A DNA stretch of 64,000 nt from Flavobacterium oncorhynchi (GCF_002217355.1 NZ_MUHA01000021.1:124001-188000); one strand, 5' to 3'. Shown: positions 18,505 through 28,450, numbered from the stretch's first letter. The notes: generated by a model from the sequence alone, not told the origin. Made by a program: numbers and translations.

Positions 18505-20124
18505 ATGAAAAAAAATGCCTTACGAATACTTTTTGCATGTTTGTTCTGCATCGCTTCGATTGGAGTTATCCAAGCACAAACTAAAAAGAAGCCAAATATC
18601 ATTATGGTAATTTCTGATGATACAGGCTGGGGAGATTTAGGAGTATATGGCGGCGGTGTTGGCCGTGGAATGCCAACTCCAAATTTGGATAGGATGGCTA
18701 AGGAAGGCATGCAGTTTTGGTCGTTTTATGGACAACCAAGTTGTACTCCGGGAAGAGCTGCGATGATTACTGGTAGAATTCCAAACAGAAGCGGTATGAC
18801 AACAGTTGCTTTTCAGGGGCAAGGAGGTGGACTTCCGGCAGCAGAATGGACATTGGCATCTATTTTGAAAAAGGCAAATTATAAAACATACTTTTCTGGA
18901 AAATGGCATTTGGGTGAAGCAGATTATGCGATGCCAATTGCGCATGGTTTTGATAAAATGCAAAATGTGGTGTTGTATCACTTAAATGCTTATACGTATT
19001 GTTTTCCTTCATGGAATCCTGATATGGCTCCTGAAATTTCTGATTTTATAAAAAAAGCGACTAAAGGTATTCTTGAAGGAGAAGCTGGAAAACCAGCACG
19101 TGATATAGGTCCTGTAACAGAAGAAAATATTGCTGAACTGGATATAAATATGGTAGATAATAATCTAAAACAGCTTGATGAATATGGAAAATCAAAAGAT
19201 CCATTTTTTATGTGTATCAATTTTGCCAAAAACCATCAGCCAAATTTGCCATCAAAACAATTTAAAGGAAAGTCACCAGCTAAAAGTAAATATGGTGATG
19301 CCGTTGTAGAAATGGATTATAATGTTGGCCGAATTATGGATAAAATTCGTCAGCTTGGAATTGCAGATAATACCATTGTAATTTATACAGTTGATAATGG
19401 TGCATGGCAAGACGTTCATCCAGATTCTGGATATACTCCATTTAGAGGATCAAAAGGAACTGACAGAGAAGGAGGAAGTCGAGTACCAGCGATTGCATGG
19501 TGGCCGGGACAAATTGAAGCAGGAAGCCAAAGTCATGACATCGTTGGAGGTTTAGATTTGATGGCTACATTTGCAAGTCTTGCAGGAGTGGAATTGCCAA
19601 AGAACGATAAAGAAGGAAAACCTATGGTTTTTGACAGCTACGATATGTCGAATGTTTTATTCAAAAAAGGAAAACCACTTCGTGACAGATGGTTTTACTT
19701 TACAGAAAATGAACTTTCACCTGGAGCTGTGCGTATAGGAAAATGGAAAGCAGTCTTTAATACTCGCGGGGATAATGGAGCACAAGCAGGAAGTGATATG
19801 CCGGGACAACAATTAGGCTGGAGAGGCGATCAAACTTATGTAGCAACTGTTCCCGCCGTATATGATTTATGGCAGGATCCGCAAGAACGTTACGATCTTT
19901 TCATGAACAGTTTTACAGAAAAAACATGGACAATGGTAATTTTTGATCAAGTTACTCTTGAACTTATGAAAACTTATGCAGCCGTTCCTCCAAGACCACA
20001 ACAAAGCGGATCTTATGGCGGACCAATGGAAATTGGTAAATACAGAACTATTGAGCAGGCAAAACAATTGCTTAATACTAAACAGTTGTCGCTGCCGTCT
20101 TTGAGTGTCGATCCAAAAAATTAA
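18505..20124 (+). CDS. Secreted arylsulfatase-type sulfatase (S1 family)
   Basis: Periplasmic sulfatase of 539 residues with a signal peptide ending at VIQAQ. The metal-binding start PNIIMVISDDTGWGDLG and the active-site consensus C-x-P-x-R (CTPGR, Cys80, to be converted to formylglycine) are intact, as is GKWHLGE. It would hydrolyse a sulfate ester on a sugar or small molecule. The gene stands alone between the adhesin operon and the sialic-acid locus, with its own terminator, so a link to N-glycan breakdown is only possible. An anaerobic-type maturase gene is not in the window. Confidence 0.92.
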   Translation: MKKNALRILFACLFCIASIGVIQAQTKKKPNIIMVISDDTGWGDLGVYGGGVGRGMPTPNLDRMAKEGMQFWSFYGQPSCTPGRAAMITGRIPNRSGMTTVAFQGQGGGLPAAEWTLASILKKANYKTYFSGKWHLGEADYAMPIAHGFDKMQNVVLYHLNAYTYCFPSWNPDMAPEISDFIKKATKGILEGEAGKPARDIGPVTEENIAELDINMVDNNLKQLDEYGKSKDPFFMCINFAKNHQPNLPSKQFKGKSPAKSKYGDAVVEMDYNVGRIMDKIRQLGIADNTIVIYTVDNGAWQDVHPDSGYTPFRGSKGTDREGGSRVPAIAWWPGQIEAGSQSHDIVGGLDLMATFASLAGVELPKNDKEGKPMVFDSYDMSNVLFKKGKPLRDRWFYFTENELSPGAVRIGKWKAVFNTRGDNGAQAGSDMPGQQLGWRGDQTYVATVPAVYDLWQDPQERYDLFMNSFTEKTWTMVIFDQVTLELMKTYAAVPPRPQQSGSYGGPMEIGKYRTIEQAKQLLNTKQLSLPSLSVDPKN

Positions 20125-20151
20125 ATAATACTATCTTACTTTATATTACCA

Positions 20152-20178
20152 AGCCCGATACAAATCGGGCTTTTTTTA
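20152..20178 (+). terminator. Terminator after the sulfatase gene
   Basis: Perfect 8-bp stem AGCCCGAT / ATCGGGCT with an ACAA loop, followed by a T-run, 27 bases past the sulfatase stop. Confidence 0.92.
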
Positions 20179-20204
20179 TGGAATAAATCAAATGCGTGAC
20201 AATA

Positions 20205-20249
20205 TGTAAAAAAAGAAAGCCTTTAAAGTTGTGGCTAAAAAGGCTTTTC
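20205..20249 (-). terminator. Terminator of the sialic-acid operon
   Basis: Arms GAAAGCCTTT (20215-20224) and AAAGGCTTTT (about 20239-20248) form a hairpin that, read leftward, is followed by a T-rich run. It lies just past the EamA gene, the last gene of the leftward nan operon. Confidence 0.75.
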
Positions 20250-20279
20250 TCTTCTTCAAAAAATCAATTTAATTGTAGT

Positions 20280-21200
20280 TTACTTATGTGTTTTTTTTCT
20301 ATCGATAGAAAGGCTGGTATACAATCCTATTATTACAAAGATTACCCCAAAAAGAGTATACAAAGTAAGCGGTTCATTTACCATAAAATAGGCAATTAGA
20401 AAACCAAAAATAGGACATAGAAAAAGCCAGTAAGAAGCTTTTATGGGATTAATTTTTAATAAATACAACCAAAATTGCACTGCTCCAATAGAAACAGCAA
20501 TGGCCAGCCACGAAGTCGAAAACCAAAAATCACTGTTAAAAACATTTTGATCAGATCGATAGGTGATCCATAATACTGGAATCAGAAACACAGCTCCAAT
20601 AATGGTTTGCCACCCATTAATGGTAAGAATGTGTAATCCGTTCCAGTTTTGTTTAGAGTAATAAATTGTGCCTAACGAATAAGCAATCATACTAGCAACT
20701 AAAATAAGTATGCCGCCGGGAGTTGCAAAACTGCTTTGCAATAAAGGATATGCCGCTAAAAAAACACCAATAAAACAAAGAAACAGACTAAGAATATTTT
20801 TAATTTTAATTTTATGAGATAACCAAATCGCCGAGATCAAAACAATAAAAACAGGATTAGTAGCAACAGCCAAACTCCCTAAACCGGCAGATACTTTTTG
20901 CATGGCGACAACATATAAGCCTAAATAAAAAGTAATATTAAACAAACCATAAATACTAATTTGAATCCACTCTTTTTTTTGAGGCAGTCGCTTTGCCATT
21001 AAAATATGAGAAATAAAAAGCATAATGCTTCCGGCTATTACAAACCTAAAAATTGAAATCACAAAAGGCTGTGCTGCATGAAGACCTATTTTGGTAGCGG
21101 TCGATGCCGATGCCCATAAAAAGGCAAATAATATTCCAGCAAAAATGATTTTAAATTCCTTGATTTTAGCAGTAATCGGAAGCAGTTTTTCTTTAACCAT
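20280..21200 (-). CDS. EamA/DMT-family transporter
   Basis: Inner-membrane drug/metabolite transporter of 306 residues with about ten hydrophobic helices arranged as two EamA repeats (PLLQSSFATPGGILILVASM opens the second half). Only one base separates its start codon from the nagA stop, so it is translationally coupled to the nan operon. Substrate is unknown; position suggests a sugar or amino-sugar intermediate, or export of a by-product. EamA proteins are broad in substrate, so this is inference. Confidence 0.87.
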   Translation of the reverse strand: MVKEKLLPITAKIKEFKIIFAGILFAFLWASASTATKIGLHAAQPFVISIFRFVIAGSIMLFISHILMAKRLPQKKEWIQISIYGLFNITFYLGLYVVAMQKVSAGLGSLAVATNPVFIVLISAIWLSHKIKIKNILSLFLCFIGVFLAAYPLLQSSFATPGGILILVASMIAYSLGTIYYSKQNWNGLHILTINGWQTIIGAVFLIPVLWITYRSDQNVFNSDFWFSTSWLAIAVSIGAVQFWLYLLKINPIKASYWLFLCPIFGFLIAYFMVNEPLTLYTLFGVIFVIIGLYTSLSIDRKKTHK

Positions 21201-21201
21201 T

Positions 21202-22341
21202 TTATAAAACTGCCGTTGAGGTTTTAGAAAAATTAAGCGTTTCTATATTGGATAAATCAGCATTGAATTGAACAAAACTTGCCGGAAAGCCCGTTTTTAT
21301 TTTTCCAAATTTCTCTCCTAATCCAATTGCATTTGCAACACGTATTGTTCCCATTTTTACAGCTTCATCTACAGAAATATTCAAATGATTATAAGCATTT
21401 TGAACTGCTTCTAACATTGAGATTGTAGCTCCAGCCAAATTACCTTCGTCATTTCTATAGAAGCCATTTTCAAGATGAGCATCAAAATTGTCCCATTTAA
21501 AACTTTCTACTTTTCGGCCTAAAAATGTCGCATCACTTATCAAAAAGAATTTATCTTGTTTAAGTTTATATGCTAATCTCGCGGCTGCATAATCGCAATG
21601 TGCACCGTCTAAAATAACAGGAGCATAAACATTCTCATTCTCAAAAACAGCACCAACTAATCCAGGTTCGCGATGACCGAATTGAGTCATTGCATTAAAC
21701 AAATGTGTTACAAGGTTTATGCCTTTTGAAAAATAATGCTGTGCTTCTTTATAACCTATTGTAGAATGCCCTGCTGAAATTGTAATTCCGCTTTCTAAAA
21801 GCATATTCAATTGCTCGTCAGTAAAACATTCGGGAGCAATTGTAATAACTTTTATCACATCTTTCCCATATCTAATAATTTCTTCAAGTTCACTATTTGT
21901 TGGTTTACGAACCTGATCGATACTGTGCGCGCCGCGTTTTAACGGATTTAGAAACGGACCTTCTAAATGCATTCCAATTACACCATTATTGTGTTTTTTA
22001 ATGTAATTTCGAGTCGCTTCAATTCCTTGCAGAATGGTTTCGTTAGAAGATGAAATTAAACAAGGCAAAACATGAGTTGTACCATACTTTAAACTTGAAT
22101 CATAAATATCCTGAATCGTTTCTTCAGTAGGAGTCTGGCTGAAATAAAGTTTTTCACCTCCATTTATCTGAATATCTATAAATCCTGCCGCTATATGCTT
22201 TCCTTTTAAATCGAGTTGAGGTATATCGTTTGGAATTTCCTTTTGAACCGAAAGAATAACTCCATTTTCTACAATAATCACTCCGTTATCAATTATTTCC
22301 TCACCCGTATGCACAATAGCATTAACAATAGCTTGTTTCAT
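21202..22341 (-). CDS. nagA: N-acetylglucosamine-6-phosphate deacetylase
   Basis: Cytoplasmic amidohydrolase of 379 residues that converts GlcNAc-6-phosphate to glucosamine-6-phosphate and acetate. Family marks are the metal-site HLEGPF with FLNPLKRGAH, SAGHSTIGY, THLFNAMTQFGHREPG, DGAHC and the catalytic aspartate in ISDATFLG. It lies between the sialidase and EamA genes in the leftward operon and takes the product of GlcNAc phosphorylation. No nagB (glucosamine-6-phosphate deaminase) is found in the window, so the last step must be encoded elsewhere. Confidence 0.95.
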   Translation of the reverse strand: MKQAIVNAIVHTGEEIIDNGVIIVENGVILSVQKEIPNDIPQLDLKGKHIAAGFIDIQINGGEKLYFSQTPTEETIQDIYDSSLKYGTTHVLPCLISSSNETILQGIEATRNYIKKHNNGVIGMHLEGPFLNPLKRGAHSIDQVRKPTNSELEEIIRYGKDVIKVITIAPECFTDEQLNMLLESGITISAGHSTIGYKEAQHYFSKGINLVTHLFNAMTQFGHREPGLVGAVFENENVYAPVILDGAHCDYAAARLAYKLKQDKFFLISDATFLGRKVESFKWDNFDAHLENGFYRNDEGNLAGATISMLEAVQNAYNHLNISVDEAVKMGTIRVANAIGLGEKFGKIKTGFPASFVQFNADLSNIETLNFSKTSTAVL

Positions 22342-22387
22342 TGTTTTATCTGTAAATTAAACTGCTCAATAAATTATGAATAGTTTC

Positions 22388-23530
22388 TTATTTCTTTAAT
22401 TTTCCTTTTTTAGAAGGTTTTTTGTAATTGTCTTTCCCATCTGTAAGCCATTTTAATGAAAAGCTTACAAAAGTATTTTGAGTATAATCATCTTTCTCAA
22501 AGAATACCCCAATATCTCCATTTTCAAGTATTGTAAGAGACGAATAAGCAGAGCCGCCGCCGTATATAGTTTTTCCTTCTGTCCATGTTTTTCCTTCATC
22601 ATAACTAATACGAACCGTTAGATTCATTCTGTCCTTTTCCATTTTAGCATTCGAAAACAGAATTCTATTCTTATCAAAACCATCAGTTTTAGCAGTGTAT
22701 CGAATAATCTCAGCATTACAGCCTGGATCTATTAATTTAGGTTCTGGTTTAGTACTCCACGTTTTTCCCTCATCTGTAGAAGTATGCACATATCGCATTC
22801 CGCCTTTGTTTACTCTTGCATTAACCATCAAGCTTCCATCAGCCAATTCTATAATTTTTGATTCGTCTGCAGGTTTTATAGGTGTATCAATAAAGTACCA
22901 TGTTTTTCCATGATCATCACTTCCAAAAATATATAAGCCGTTCGTTAAATTTACTAAAGTATGTAATAACTTTCCGTTTTTTGTTTGTATTCCGCGTCCA
23001 GAAGTTATAAACTTAAAATCCTTATGCCATTCAGGTTTTGCAATTTGGCTCGTAATATCTTGAGCTTTACTCCAAGTTTTACCATTGTCACTGCTTTTTA
23101 CAACATGTAGATAATAAACATCTTTTTCCTTATCTAAATCCATAAAATTATAGAACAAAAAGATTTCATTAGTTTGTTTGTCTACAATCATCGAAGGATC
23201 TGATGCAGATTGCCCGAAAGGAAAATCGGCCACCTTTTCAATCTCCGACCATGTTTTTCCATTATCCGTGCTTCTGCGAATAACGATATTAATGTCTTTG
23301 CTCCATTTTAAATCGCCGCATGAAGGAACACGTTCGTCAATAGCAGCAATTAAATCGCCATTTGGAGCCGTAACTATAGATGGAATTCGAAAACAGGAAA
23401 CATCCTTAACCATCGATTTATTAAATAAATCCTGGCTGGTGATTATGCCATCTGCAATTTTATAAGTGTCCTTCTGAGCATAAATTATTGTTGCAGAAGT
23501 TAATAATAGTAATGTGAAATATTTTTTCAT
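22388..23530 (-). CDS. nanH: Exo-alpha-sialidase, GH33
   Basis: Secreted or periplasmic neuraminidase of 380 residues with a signal peptide ending at TIIYAQ. The Arg48-Ile-Pro motif (FRIPSIVTAPNG) that binds the sialic acid carboxylate is present. Five Asp boxes of the form S-x-D-x-G-x-T-W lie near residues 87, 146, 204, 251 and 309. Tyr329 in GGGSAYSSL is the likely nucleophile. It is a compact single-domain sialidase without an obvious carbohydrate-binding module. It releases terminal sialic acid from glycans to feed the genes around it. Confidence 0.95.
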   Translation of the reverse strand: MKKYFTLLLLTSATIIYAQKDTYKIADGIITSQDLFNKSMVKDVSCFRIPSIVTAPNGDLIAAIDERVPSCGDLKWSKDINIVIRRSTDNGKTWSEIEKVADFPFGQSASDPSMIVDKQTNEIFLFYNFMDLDKEKDVYYLHVVKSSDNGKTWSKAQDITSQIAKPEWHKDFKFITSGRGIQTKNGKLLHTLVNLTNGLYIFGSDDHGKTWYFIDTPIKPADESKIIELADGSLMVNARVNKGGMRYVHTSTDEGKTWSTKPEPKLIDPGCNAEIIRYTAKTDGFDKNRILFSNAKMEKDRMNLTVRISYDEGKTWTEGKTIYGGGSAYSSLTILENGDIGVFFEKDDYTQNTFVSFSLKWLTDGKDNYKKPSKKGKLKK

Positions 23531-23613
23531 AATTAAAATAAAAATAGATTTTTAGGTTTTATATTTCAGAAACATTCAGTCTAATTCGAATTGTTGTTGC
23601 TAATATATCTAAA

Positions 23614-24798
23614 TTATTGGTTTAAAGTTTCATTTAGAAGCTGCAGGCAGTACCATTCTTGACGTGGTAAATGAAAAGGTCCTTTATAAAGATTTCCTTT
23701 TGCAGTTTGTGCAACGCTTCCGTCTCGATGCAGATAACCAAACCATTCTCCGTTTTCTTTATCATGAAACTTACTGTAAGAGTAGTCATGAATCATTTTA
23801 TGCCATTTTGCATATTTTTCATTTCCAGTCATAGTGTAGGCGAGAAGCGTAGCAATAATTACTTCATTATGAGGCCACCAGAATTTCATATCCTGCCAAT
23901 ATTCCTGTACAGGATTGCCATATACATCAAGAAAATACAAAATTCCTCCATGTTCTTTATCCCAGCCGCGTTCCCACATATAATCGAGCATTTTACATCC
24001 CAATTCAATTAAATGCGGATCATTATTTCTATATTTTGCTTCATGCAGGATAAACCATGCGCCTTCAATCGCATGTCCCGGATTTAAAGTTCGTCCGTCA
24101 ATATGATCAATAATAGAACCGTCTGGCGCAACCTGTTCCATCACGCATTCAATATCGTGTTTGACAAAATCATTTTCGATTTCAGCAATCCATTTAGTAA
24201 TCCATTCATCACATCTTGGATCACCAATTGTTTCTCTTATCTGTTGTGCAGTGTTTATCATAATCATTGGAGAACCAATTCCTTTTGCTGGACGCACATC
24301 CGTATATTTTGGTTGTAACAATCCAGGTGTAGTGGCATATTTAATGCATTCTCCAAATAAATGACGTGCTTGTTCAGCAATCTTTTCATCACCGCTGGCT
24401 TTTGCGTAAGCACTCATGGCAATAACAGCAAAAGTCTCAGAGAAGTAATAACGGCGTTTGCGGATAGGACTTCCATCGCGCGTTACATGAAAAAACATTC
24501 TTCCATCCGTATCAAAACAATGTTTGTTTATAAAATCGATACCCGATTTTGCGCCGTCCAGCCATTCTTGCTTAGGTTCAATTGTATTATAAAGCGTTGA
24601 AAGAAGCCAAGCCGTGCGTCCTTGAAACCAAACCGATTTATCATCATCTATTAATTCACCCGTTTGATTTCGCATTAACAAATAACCGCCATGAACAGTG
24701 TCAATAGAGCGCGGAAACCAGAAAGGAACTGTATTTTTAAGTAATTGCTTCTGATAAAAATCTTTTAAATCTATCAGGTCTGTTGTTGTATAGCTCAT
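23614..24798 (-). CDS. nanE: N-acylglucosamine 2-epimerase (AGE family)
   Basis: Cytoplasmic (alpha/alpha)6-barrel epimerase of 394 residues, expected to convert N-acetylmannosamine to N-acetylglucosamine. GHAIEGAWFILHEA and WWPHNEVIIA carry the two conserved catalytic histidines of the AGE family. Bacteroides fragilis uses the same AGE-type enzyme as NanE, giving unphosphorylated GlcNAc that needs a ROK kinase, unlike the ManNAc-6-P route of E. coli. The neighbouring nanA, nanT-like and sialidase genes support this over cellobiose epimerase. It lies 83 bases upstream of the sialidase gene. Confidence 0.92.
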   Translation of the reverse strand: MSYTTTDLIDLKDFYQKQLLKNTVPFWFPRSIDTVHGGYLLMRNQTGELIDDDKSVWFQGRTAWLLSTLYNTIEPKQEWLDGAKSGIDFINKHCFDTDGRMFFHVTRDGSPIRKRRYYFSETFAVIAMSAYAKASGDEKIAEQARHLFGECIKYATTPGLLQPKYTDVRPAKGIGSPMIMINTAQQIRETIGDPRCDEWITKWIAEIENDFVKHDIECVMEQVAPDGSIIDHIDGRTLNPGHAIEGAWFILHEAKYRNNDPHLIELGCKMLDYMWERGWDKEHGGILYFLDVYGNPVQEYWQDMKFWWPHNEVIIATLLAYTMTGNEKYAKWHKMIHDYSYSKFHDKENGEWFGYLHRDGSVAQTAKGNLYKGPFHLPRQEWYCLQLLNETLNQ

Positions 24799-24906
24799 TT
24801 TTTAAGTATTTTTTTATACCCATCGATATCGTTAGGCTTTGATTTACTATGTTTTACTATTTGTACTGTATTTTGGATACGTTTTATATATTGTGGGAGA
24901 TGTATT

Positions 24907-27012
24907 CTAATTTGTGTTTGAAGAAATTAGTTCTGTTTGAAAAGTCGAGCAAGGCAAATTTTCCTCATTTACCAAATTGGCTTTTGTATAAGGTTTCCAA
25001 GCATACAAGACTGTTTTAATCTTTTCGATTTTCGGAATAATAATCTCAACTTGATTATTGACTATTTCAGCTTTACATTCTATTCTATTTCCTTTTTCGG
25101 TTACTAATTCAAAACCGATTAATTCCTTTTTATCTGCAGTTTGTAATTGTTTTGCATTTGAAAAAGAAACTAGAATTACATCTCCTTTTTGTATCGCTTT
25201 TAAAACAGCTGGACCTTCTGCAATTATGTTTTTTCCATAAGTATATTTTAAGGCAAGAAGAGCCAGTCTGTCTCCAATTTGTTTTTTCCTAATCGGATGC
25301 ACATTTGTCGAATCGCCAAAATCCATACTCACCGCCATACCGCTGTTTGGAATTTCTTTCTGAACTCTGTTTTGCATATCTCTAAACGAAGGCCAAGACG
25401 GGCGATCGATACTTGATAATTGTACATAATAAAAGGGTAGAGAAGCTCCCCAAGCTTTTCGCCAGCTTTGAACCATTACAGGCATTAAATGTTCGTATAA
25501 CTCAATATTATGTGCATTGCTTTCGCCTTGGTACCACAGAAATCCTTTTATGGGAAATTCTGTAAATTGAGCAACTCCTGCCTCATAGTTGTAACTTGGC
25601 GCGTATGGATGGCGTTGTTTTGGGTTTACAGCATTTTTTAAGTTTTCATCAGCTCGTGATCTCACCCAAGGCATTATAAAATCAGATTTTCGCCAGTTAG
25701 TTAAAACATCTACAACTTTATCGTCGTGTTCTAAAGTATATCTGTCAATCCAGGATTCTATAGGAGATCCGCCAACAGCAACTTCGATTAAGCCTATTGG
25801 TACATTTTCTTCTCTTGTAATATTTTGACCAAAATAAAAGGCAATTGCCGAGAAGTTTTTGGCACTTATAGAATCGCAGACTTTCCATTTTCCGGAGAAG
25901 TATTGTAATTGATTGGTTTTTTCTAAAGCAATTGAATCCCAAGCTTTTTCATCTGTTTCTCGAAGAACTTCAAAATTAAAGAGACGTAATGTGGTATTGT
26001 TTTGTGCATTTTTAATGACTGAAGTTCCGTTTTCGGCGTTTTTTAGTGGAAACGCCATATTCGATTGCCCTGAGCAGAACCAAATATCTCCAATTAAAAT
26101 ATTCTTTAAAACAATGCTTTTTTTGTCAGATGAAATTTTAATTTGATGTGTTCCGCCAGATTTCATTGCAGGAAAAATGGCTTTCCATTTTCCATATTCA
26201 TTTGTGGTCACAATTTCTTTTTGATTGTCAAAGAATACTTCGATTTTACTGCCTCCGTTTGCGTTTCCGTAAATTGTAATTGGGTGTTCACGTTGTATTA
26301 TCATATTATCGCTAAAAACGGGACCAAGTTTTAAACCTCCAAAATTCTGAGAGATATTTTCATAAACAGTCTGCGCTAAGATTGCTGCGCCTTCTTTTGT
26401 TGGATGTAAAGCATCTGGAAAAAGATCTGGACGATTGTATAATTTTTCATGAAGATCAATGAGTTTTACATTATTTGCGACGGCAATCTCAGAGATATGT
26501 TCCTGAATCTGCCAAAACCAATCTCGTGTTCCCGATTTAAAACGATTGTGTTCGTTAAAAATGGGAGTCATGCGGCAGATGTAAATTTTTACTTTTGGAT
26601 TTTGTTTTTTTAACGTATCAATAATCCAAGAATAATCAGCATTAAAATCTTCTCTGTAATTCGGCCAGTTTCTAGGATCGGTATCGTTTAAACCTAAATG
26701 AATAATGGCGATATCTGGTTTGTAAGCGATAGCTTTGGCACATTCTTCTGTTTTGTAATAAGGTTTACTGCCTTTTTTTAAGAGTGTTGCACCGCTGTTT
26801 CCAAAATTTAGAACTTCAAATTTATTACCAAGCAAAATTTGCAGCTGCGACGGATATGATTCTGTTTTTGAATTGGCTAGAAGATATCCAGCTGTCACAG
26901 AATCTCCAATGCAGGCAACTTTTACAATATTTTGCTGCGCATTTATTTTAGTGTGAACGAGCACAAAAAAAAGCAAGGCGAGCAAGAGCAAATTTCGATT
27001 TAGTATTCTCAT
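24907..27012 (-). CDS. nanS: Two-domain sialate O-acetylesterase (SGNH + SASA)
   Basis: Exported 701-residue esterase with a signal peptide ending at KINAQ. The N-terminal SGNH/GDSL domain (about 28-225) has catalytic Ser38 in CIGDSVTAG, with GLNDTD and DALHP blocks. The C-terminal sialate 9-O-acetylesterase domain (about 225-700) has Ser317 in WFCSGQSNMAFPL and FLWYQGESNAHN. It should remove O-acetyl groups that block sialidase and the lyase. Tannerella forsythia NanS has a similar double-domain plan. It lies between the nanT-like and nanE genes; upstream is a 130-base gap with a strong hairpin. Confidence 0.92.
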   Translation of the reverse strand: MRILNRNLLLLALLFFVLVHTKINAQQNIVKVACIGDSVTAGYLLANSKTESYPSQLQILLGNKFEVLNFGNSGATLLKKGSKPYYKTEECAKAIAYKPDIAIIHLGLNDTDPRNWPNYREDFNADYSWIIDTLKKQNPKVKIYICRMTPIFNEHNRFKSGTRDWFWQIQEHISEIAVANNVKLIDLHEKLYNRPDLFPDALHPTKEGAAILAQTVYENISQNFGGLKLGPVFSDNMIIQREHPITIYGNANGGSKIEVFFDNQKEIVTTNEYGKWKAIFPAMKSGGTHQIKISSDKKSIVLKNILIGDIWFCSGQSNMAFPLKNAENGTSVIKNAQNNTTLRLFNFEVLRETDEKAWDSIALEKTNQLQYFSGKWKVCDSISAKNFSAIAFYFGQNITREENVPIGLIEVAVGGSPIESWIDRYTLEHDDKVVDVLTNWRKSDFIMPWVRSRADENLKNAVNPKQRHPYAPSYNYEAGVAQFTEFPIKGFLWYQGESNAHNIELYEHLMPVMVQSWRKAWGASLPFYYVQLSSIDRPSWPSFRDMQNRVQKEIPNSGMAVSMDFGDSTNVHPIRKKQIGDRLALLALKYTYGKNIIAEGPAVLKAIQKGDVILVSFSNAKQLQTADKKELIGFELVTEKGNRIECKAEIVNNQVEIIIPKIEKIKTVLYAWKPYTKANLVNEENLPCSTFQTELISSNTN

Positions 27013-27042
27013 TTTCTAACTAAATTTTTAAAACTTAATACA

Positions 27043-27084
27043 TTATAAGCTGGGCAGAGCGCAAGGCTCCGCCCTGACTTATAA
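27043..27084 (-). other. Intercistronic hairpin, nanT-like/nanS
   Basis: TTATAAGcTGGGC...GAGC pairs with GCTCcGCCC..CTTATAA around a GCAAG loop: about 16 paired bases with small internal mismatches. It is unusually GC-rich for this region and has no T-run in the direction of transcription, so it is more likely an mRNA processing or stability element than a full terminator. Confidence 0.6.
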
Positions 27085-27142
27085 AACCAAAAGCCAACTA
27101 ATTAATTTTCAGGATAAATAAATTAAGGGATAACGTTACGTT

Positions 27143-28384
27143 TTAGGCATCGACAAAATCATTTACTTTGGGGCGTAAAAAACTGATTTGAGCGATTAAT
27201 GCAACCAGAACGACACCGGCCATTAAGGAAAAACCATAACCTAAGCTGCCGGTATCGGCTGATTTACCTAACAATGACGTAACCAATGCACCGCAGGCAA
27301 CTCCTGTCATATTCAAAACACCATAAGCGGTTGCTCTGTGTTTTGAAGAAACAAACTGACAGATAATAGGCATATTATTGGCATCGAACATTCCGTATCC
27401 TATACCAAAACATAAAACCGCTCCAACCACATGCCATAAAGAATGTCCAAAACCAATTAGCATTAATGCTGGAATTGTTAAACTTAAACCTATGGCACTG
27501 GTATAAACTCTTCCTTTTATATTTTTTTGAACCCATTTGTCAGATAAAATACCTCCAAATAGAACGCCTAATAATGATGAAAATGAAATGGTAATTGTTG
27601 CTAAAGGCCCAGCCTGATCCATTGAAATATCTAAGTTGTCCGAGAATAGGGTAGGAAGCCAGTTTTTAGTTGCCCAGCCCGGTAAACTTATAATGGCAAA
27701 ATAAAACAGAATTACCCAAAACGAAATATTGGTAAATAATAATGCCAGACCTTTGAACAATGAATCTTTTTCATGTGTTTTATTAAACTTAGGGTCAAAA
27801 GTTTTAGTTTCGACTTTTTTCTCACTTAATAAAAAAACTAATAGAAATGAATAAACAATACCCACGATACCAAAGTGATGAAAAGTAGTGTGCCAAGAAA
27901 ATTTAGCGGCAATCGTAGCGCCAAACCCCCCCAATGCTGAACCTACATATAAACCTGTCATATGAATACCAATGGCAAGTGATCTCGTTTTTTGCTGATG
28001 AAAATCGGCAATTAAAGATAAACCAGCAGGAATGTATAATGCTTCACTCACACCCATAACAGCTCGCAGCCAATAAATTTGATTATAGGTTGTGGCATAA
28101 CCCATTGCATATGTTACAGCAGACCAAACAAACAAACTGCCTATAATAAGCCATTTTCTGTTTAACTTATCAGCAATAATTCCTGAAATTGGACTCATTA
28201 AAGCATAAATCCAAAGAAAAATAGCCATTAAACGTCCAAAGTTTTCACCAGACACCAATTCTGGAATATCATTTTCCATCGATGGTCTCATAGTGGCAAG
28301 CATCTGCCTGTCCATGTAGTTTAGTAAGGCTACAATCCAAAGTAAGGCGACTACTAACCAAGGATAATATTTAGAGTTTTTCAT
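27143..28384 (-). CDS. nanT: MFS transporter, likely sialic acid permease
   Basis: Inner-membrane transporter of 413 residues with 12 predicted helices; the start WIVALLNYMDRQMLATMRP and the DKLNRKW loop are typical of the anion:cation symporter branch of MFS. Lying between the mutarotase and acetylesterase genes of the nan operon, it most likely imports free sialic acid into the cytoplasm, as NanT does in Bacteroides nanLET operons. Substrate is inferred from context; hexuronate transporters share the family. Confidence 0.87.
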   Translation of the reverse strand: MKNSKYYPWLVVALLWIVALLNYMDRQMLATMRPSMENDIPELVSGENFGRLMAIFLWIYALMSPISGIIADKLNRKWLIIGSLFVWSAVTYAMGYATTYNQIYWLRAVMGVSEALYIPAGLSLIADFHQQKTRSLAIGIHMTGLYVGSALGGFGATIAAKFSWHTTFHHFGIVGIVYSFLLVFLLSEKKVETKTFDPKFNKTHEKDSLFKGLALLFTNISFWVILFYFAIISLPGWATKNWLPTLFSDNLDISMDQAGPLATITISFSSLLGVLFGGILSDKWVQKNIKGRVYTSAIGLSLTIPALMLIGFGHSLWHVVGAVLCFGIGYGMFDANNMPIICQFVSSKHRATAYGVLNMTGVACGALVTSLLGKSADTGSLGYGFSLMAGVVLVALIAQISFLRPKVNDFVDA

Positions 28385-28450
28385 TTCTTTTAATATGGTT
28401 TATTTTTTGATTGTGTTTTGGTAAATCTAATAGGTTTTAGGATTGTTACG

